Shown in pieces: positions 60,001-64,000 of a DNA stretch of 64,000 bases (its first letter is position 1; every line of letters begins with the position of its first letter). The notes beneath the pieces are model-generated. The model was not told where the DNA came from. It searched no databases and worked only from the letters and a program-made list of their open reading frames with translations. This DNA comes from Hypericum androsaemum (Eukaryota; Streptophyta; Magnoliopsida; Malpighiales; Hypericaceae). Made by a program: the position numbers and the translations under genes. The stretch lies in the NCBI GenBank assembly GCA_963995505.1, contig OZ023193.1:4796521-4860520 (forward strand). Direction: 5' to 3'.

Positions 60001-61889
60001 AAGCTTTAATTTTTAAGGAAAAACTTTAATTTTTTCAGAAAAACTTTAACCTTTAATCACTTGTTACCCTAAAACCCCAAATTTTTCTACCAATCGCTCC
60101 GATGAGCGGGCACTGCAGCATGTTATCGCCACTCCTCCAGATGCCCACGGTGTCGTCGGGTTCCCTGGTCGTGCCGGTCAGAGAGGAGGCTGCCAGGAAG
60201 GGCATCCGTTGCTGGGGGTTGAGGCTCGAAATATCCATCCCTTGCGTTGTCGAGGCTACCGGGAGGGGCATTTTTATCCTTTTGACGGTGGGAGTGGAGG
60301 GAGGGAGGGAGGGAGAAGGTTAGGGCTGATTGGGTGTGGGATCCGTAGGGGGGGGGGGGGGGTAGAGAAGACGAAGATGAGGGAGGGTTTTTATTTTAGC
60401 CAAGAGGAGGAAGATGGAGCATTTAAGTTTTAGTTTATTAGGATTTAAATTGAAAAATTATAAACAAAGTAGGTACTAATATGGTAATTTAACCATTGCC
60501 ACATCATCAACGACTAATCCGCGTCACAAACACGTGGCATTCCACGTAGGCACTCAGACGACATCGTTTTGACAAAAAAGGGTGAACCGGGCAGGGTAGA
60601 CTTAAGTGAGAAAAATTGAAAAAAGTTGGACCGGTTCTATCGTTTTTAAACCACAGGGTACCCAAGTGAGAATCGGGAATACCACAGGGTACTTAAGTGA
60701 ACTTTTCCTAATTTTTTATTGTTAGATTCATACCCTACCCTCCTAGAGACTCAGGGTCTGTAGGATCTGTAGGGTCTGCAGGGTCCGACCCTTTAACGTT
60801 TTGTATTTTGATAATTTTTAATCAAAAGTTAATTTTTATATAAAATTTAAATAAATTCAAGACATCTAATACGTTACATATTAACATTCAATAGAAAATT
60901 AATGAAACATCAAATTTTACAATTTAATTTTAATAATACAAGAATTTTCTTTTTGAGTTTGAAGTATATAAACAATTCAACAAAAGAAAAATATAAAATA
61001 TCGGTTTCTAGTGATCCATCATTCACCACATCTTCTAACATGGTTGTGTAATAAAATAATAAATATTTTAAAGTTAACCATAAAGTAAGTATATATATAT
61101 ATATATATATATATAGGGTCTAATTAGGGTCTAACTATAATCTAATTAGGTTAGAGTTTACAGTAGGGTAAAAATGTAAGGGTATGGTCCGACTTGCAGG
61201 GTCTAACTATGGATTTAAACCCTACCATAGACCCTACTTCTAAATATGGACTTATACCCTACCCTAGACTCAGTCAAAGTCAACATACCCTAGACCCGTA
61301 GGGTAAGGGTAGGGTCCGGCCTTCAGAGTATGAGTATTTCTGCCATCCCTATTCTCATTAACTATTTAACATTAGCTATGTCTCAATGATTGGGACTCGA
61401 GACAATTTAATTAAACTATAATAAGTCTCTGCATCTAAGTTATTTTCGTGTCTCAATTAACAATGGTTAATTTTCAAAGAGCATTTTGCTCTAATAGTAT
61501 AAATGAAGGATGGAAAGAGAATGACTGGGATTCAAATCCTGGTCACAACAAAAAATTAACTTATAAAAAACAATGGTTAATTACATATTTATTTATCAGT
61601 AAATTATGCCATCAAAGTACTCAATTTGATTGACAATATGCAGATGGTTCAATATCTACTTAGATTGGGCCCAATCAGAAGGAGGGCGACGAGTATCCTA
61701 GAAAAGGAGGGGTTCAACGCAATGGAGGCCTGGGAGAACAAGTCGAACGCAAAATCCTGGAGACACAGGCGATACAGAAAATATCTGATTCATGTAGGTT
61801 TATCCCGCTGGAATAATCCGCGCGACTCGTGGCCAGACAAGATAGTGAAATGGTCTCTCGCTTTTTTCGAGGCCGATTGGATGACCTAG
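57086..61889 (+). CDS. Ankyrin-repeat (BDA1/ACD6-like) protein, PGG tail lost to a stop codon
   Basis: Exon 57086-57697 (204 aa, GC-rich) encodes MGDKMPSDHHQDIRSLFEAA and about five ankyrin repeats ('TTPLHVSASRGH', 'RIPLHVASEKGHVDVVKALL', 'RIPLHWAVMRGKDAVV', 'DTVLHLAAKYSRLQTL', 'NTVLHLAVLLDQIE'). It splices in phase 0 to an exon starting at 61644 ('MVQYLLRLGPIRRRAT'), ending at TAG 61887-61889 for about 286 aa. Plant proteins of this layout normally continue into a PGG membrane domain and act in defence signalling. Here the PGG-like helix lies in the same frame just after the stop. The intron of nearly 4 kb holds a duplicated exon copy and nested transposons. Possible truncated gene or young pseudogene. 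Confidence 0.65.
58208..58555 (+). pseudogene. Duplicated ankyrin exon fragment without splice acceptor
   Basis: This 348-bp segment is a diverged copy of the second half of the exon at 57335-57697 ('IPLHLASDKGHVEVVKALLG', 'RIPLHWAVMRGNDAVVTELA', 'NTVLHLAVLLYQEE'). It still has a donor (GAG|gtacgc) but begins abruptly after intron sequence 'ggttaatcgtattatac', with no AG acceptor. It arose by a tandem duplication with a period of about 873 bp. The open frame is kept, so the event may be fairly recent. Confidence 0.75.
59084..59815. repeat. Three tandem copies (243-244 bp) inside the MULE left arm
   Basis: Copies start with 'cctgtggttta' at 59084, 59327 and 59571. The second and third are nearly identical, and both differ from the first at 'ctgggcgcctacgaatgaca' (first copy 'ctcgaacctacgaatgaca'). 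Each ends 'tcctgggactcgaacc'. The right arm has a single copy. Confidence 0.9.
60346..60362 (+). repeat. Run of 17 G
   Basis: A homopolymer G run within the MULE interior, preceded by a GGGA-rich stretch (60295-60315). Its length is likely to be unreliable in sequencing. Confidence 0.8.
61090..61115. repeat. (TA)n microsatellite
   Basis: About 13 TA units in the right arm of the hAT-like element. Likely length-polymorphic. Confidence 0.9.
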
Positions 61890-61969
61890 GCTCGGGCCCA
61901 GCTGATCGTAGTGTCCACCATTATAACAACCATCAGTTTCCAGATCGCCGTCAACCCGCCAGGTAATAA

Positions 61970-62731
61970 ATATATGCGTTGAAGTTAATACATTATTAAT
62001 TTTTCTTCAATAAAATTTATTGCTAATTTTGGGTGTGCCGGACGAGAGTGGATTGAGCGGGAACTAAAAAAATCTTGTTCATAGGTGGGGACTAGATTTT
62101 GGGTTATCATATTCATTTGTAAAAAAAATCTTCAAATCTGATAGTCAATAAGCAATCAGGGGCATTTTTGACTTTTTCACACAAAAAAGATACCCAATTA
62201 ATACTTCCTGGAAAAAAGATATCAATTAATACTAATTAAATACAACCCACCATCTCCCACGTCTCTTCCTCTTCTTCTTCTTCTCTCTCTCCCTCTCTGT
62301 TTTCCAAATACCAATTCATATCATCAAAAATCTATTTTTCTTCCTTACCCACTTAATTATAAACCCAGATCATCCAAAACATATTTTTCCGTTGGAGTCG
62401 CGGCTTGTACAAGGAGGATCCACATCGGCTTCTTGAGGTTTGTTGGCGATGACGACGGCTGGAGGTTTGTTGGCCATGGCGACGGTGGGGGTTTTGTTGT
62501 CGATGGCGATGACGACGACGACGACGACGACGGTAAGCTCTATGCCTCCTCCAACTCGATTCCTCCTCGACTCGCACAAGCTTCGTGAAGAACCTCAGAT
62601 TTGCTCCAAGGCTCCTCCAACTCAGATTTTCCTTCACCGCCTTCGTTTTCAAGTTGAGCAGTTCTTTGCGCCCTCCCGCTCTCGTCCAAGTCTCCACGCC
62701 TGCCGCCGGGCTTTGGCTCCTTTCGAATGTG
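61970..62731. other. Region downstream of the ankyrin gene, no supported gene
   Basis: A CT-rich tract (62264-62302) precedes overlapping low-complexity open frames on both strands (plus 62440-62748, minus 62353-62976). The (gac)n run at 62511-62532 and the tandem repeats explain these frames, and no domain is recognisable. At about 62031-62068 'gggtgtgccggacgagagtg' loosely resembles the sequence after a PGG motif and may be the remains of the ankyrin gene's last exon. Confidence 0.4.
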
Positions 62732-62906
62732 GTGATATTGGTTTCTGAACATCGTGATATTGGTTTCTGAACATAGTGATATCGATTTTCCGAAGGTAGT
62801 GATATTGGTTTTTGAAAGTACTGATATTGGTTTTCCAACGCAGTGATATTGGTTTCCGAACTTAGTAATATTGGTTTTCGAATGTAGTGATATTGGTTTT
62901 CTATTG
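62732..62906. repeat. 22-bp minisatellite, eight units
   Basis: Units of the form GTGATATTGGTTTTCGAANN start at 62732, 62754, 62776, 62799, 62821, 62843, 62865 and 62887. All spacings are 22 bp except one of 23. Units differ by 1-5 substitutions, mostly in the last third. Confidence 0.92.
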
Positions 62907-63348
62907 AATTTTTATTCTTTGGTTCTTTGAGTTTATTAAAAAAAATCTGGTAGTTGGTAGGGTTTTTGAAGTTCATAATAATTTAAAGAGAGAAAGAGTC
63001 CCTTCCTCTTTTCACGTGAGATTGGTTTAAATTTTTTTTACCTTTTTAATCTTTCCATAAAAATGTGTGCCATCTAATTTTCCATCTCCCCTTTTATTTC
63101 TATTAATTTTCTAATTTTACCCTTAATTATTTTATTAATACTTAAATTACCACAATCTCCTCTTTAGTCCCCAAATTTGTTGACTACCCTTGTCCACATG
63201 GAATCTCCCCCGTGGTAGACATAGTTTTCAAAAATGACCCGGAGGTCGACCTAGATTTTGGTCTGACCTCTGAGTCAACCGGTCCGACTGGTTGGATTGA
63301 ATTTTTTAATATATAATTTTAGATTTTAAAATAATATATAGGCTAAAG
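62907..63348. other. AT-rich intergenic stretch
   Basis: No gene or clear repeat is seen. Positions 63225-63300 contain a short 'gacc' and 'gtccgac' rich piece of unknown origin. Confidence 0.5.
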
Positions 63349-64000
63349 GGATAAGTTCATTTTAGTATCCTATAGTTTCACCCTTTTCGCGTAGAGTACC
63401 ATGTGGTTCTAAATTGGTATTTTAGTACATTGTGGTTGACTACCAATTATCCGGGCAGGTCTAGGGCAGCTACCCGTCCAAACCCGCCTGAAACGACACT
63501 GTTTAGAACCAACGTGGAAGACATGTGTTAACAAGGTGGCTTAAGTAGAGCTGATGTGTACTATGATAAATTACCTGATTAGTCCCAAATTATTTTAAAT
63601 TTTCAAAAAATGTCCCAGTTAAAAATTAATTAACTTACTCTCTCTCCCCCTCTCATACTCTTTCTCTCCCCCTTCTTCATTTTCAACGTCCTATTTCTCC
63701 TCACTTTCTTTAAAGCTCCATCTCTCAAGAGAGAGAGAGTCATATTCTTCTTGGAAGCGACTGCGACAGCTCACCTCTTTTCGGCGACGGAGAAGGCAGA
63801 GGCGGGGTGATGTGGCTGAGCGGCGGTCAGATTTGAAGTCGTGTGAACAGTACTCAAGGTCGCAAAAAGGGGGAAAATCCTCGAAGTCCTGATTGAAATA
63901 GACCCAGTACAAATTGCCGACGAAGGAACGACCATCGAGTTCCCACCTGCAACTGACGTAGCGGCGGTAGCGTGGGGTGGTAGAGCCGCAGTGACTGGAG
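63349..64000. mobile_element. Left end of a second MULE-type element, cut by the window edge
   Basis: From 63349 the sequence GGATAAGTTCATTTTAGTA, then 'gtaccatgtggtt' and 'gtacattgtggttgac', has the same layout as the TIR of the element at 59031 ('aagtaccctgtggt', 'gtaccctgtggttt'). It looks like a related but diverged Mutator-like TIR. The interior beyond about 63630 is CT-rich with a possible minus-strand frame. The other end lies outside the window. Confidence 0.5.

Larger units (their letters stand above)
59031..60709. mobile_element. Mutator-like element (MULE) with long TIRs, nested in the hAT element
   Basis: Left TIR 59031-59265 and right TIR 60472-60709 are inverted copies of about 235 bp, starting AGGAAAAAGTCTACTTAAG and ending ACTTAAGTGAACTTTTCCT. 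The flanking AATTTTTTA on both sides is an 8-9 bp target duplication, as Mutator elements make. Long TIRs plus this duplication size are diagnostic. No transposase (MuDR-type) frame is present, so it is non-autonomous. Confidence 0.85.
58925..61351. mobile_element. hAT-like non-autonomous element, interrupted
   Basis: The element begins TAGGGATGGCAATTGG and ends TGCCATCCCTA, the classic hAT terminal inverted repeat of plant MITEs. Its flanks are CTCTCATT (58917-58924) and TTCTCATT (61352-61359), an 8-bp target duplication with one change, the length expected of hAT. Without the nested element its own length is about 0.75 kb. It is full of 'taccctac' words and has no transposase frame. The undisrupted homologous intron of unit A, which lacks it, confirms both ends. 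Confidence 0.85.
57335..61480. repeat. Tandem duplication of ankyrin half-exon plus intron (about 873-bp unit)
   Basis: Unit A is 57335-58207. Unit B starts at 58208 and continues, apart from the transposon insertion, through 61352-61480. Matching landmarks in the introns are 'gacccaattataaaagcact' (57842 and 58704), 'cataattaaactataataag' versus 'aatttaattaaactataata', and 'caattaacaatggttaat' (about 58177 and 61455). Confidence 0.8.

Noticed and set aside
62440..62748. Plus-strand 102-codon open frame downstream of the ankyrin gene
   Set aside because: Its start is a (gac)n run read as poly-Thr and its end overlaps the minisatellite; no recognisable domain or splice context.
62732..62906. 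CRISPR-like array
   Set aside because: Units of 22 bp are directly adjacent with no unique spacers; this is a minisatellite in a plant genome.

Overview
This window is nuclear DNA of a flowering plant, most likely a eudicot. Its genes are split by short AT-rich GT-AG introns (about 70-650 bp), its intergenic DNA is rich in plant transposon remnants, and its proteins are plant families (class XI myosin, plant midasin, a DUF4408/DUF761 protein). The species cannot be told from the sequence. I see no bacterial operon, CRISPR array, rRNA or intact tRNA gene.

Layout. Positions 1-5.2 kb are AT-rich intergenic DNA with retroelement debris, including a truncated Ty1/copia gag on the minus strand (1261-1833). 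A single-exon gene at 5212-6813 (+) encodes a 533-aa two-TM, proline-rich DUF4408/DUF761 protein. Convergent to it, 11824-7168 (-) is a 19-exon M1 aminopeptidase (APM1 type); it carries a one-base insertion in exon 8 that breaks the frame. 14033-24355 (+) is a complete 39-exon class XI myosin (1525 aa) whose first coding exon is only the ATG. 25413-53847 (+) is a complete 77-exon midasin gene (MDN1; 5379 aa by my exon model), with six AAA+ P-loops, an acidic region and a C-terminal MIDAS domain.

From 54 kb on the window is repeat-rich. It holds a decayed PIF/Harbinger element (about 54.1-56.1 kb) and an ankyrin-repeat/PGG gene (57086 to about 61.97 kb) with a partly duplicated exon and an in-frame stop before the PGG helix. 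Inside that gene's intron a hAT-like element (58925-61351) is itself interrupted by a Mutator-like element (59031-60709). Further on are a 22-bp minisatellite (62732-62906) and the left end of another Mutator-like element (63349 to the window edge).

How the genes relate. They are unrelated housekeeping or structural genes, not a pathway cluster: 60S ribosome assembly (MDN1), actin-based organelle transport (myosin XI) and peptide trimming (APM1). Plant-type control signals are visible upstream of MDN1: several site II (RGCCCA) motifs, a TATA box and a telo-box, the usual signature of ribosome-biogenesis genes. I found no convincing new biological system. The best leads are the dated nested insertion with its empty-site paralogue, the aminopeptidase frameshift, and the eroding ankyrin/PGG gene. 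Exon boundaries were read by eye from splice sites, reading phase and remembered family sequences, so single-base errors are possible.
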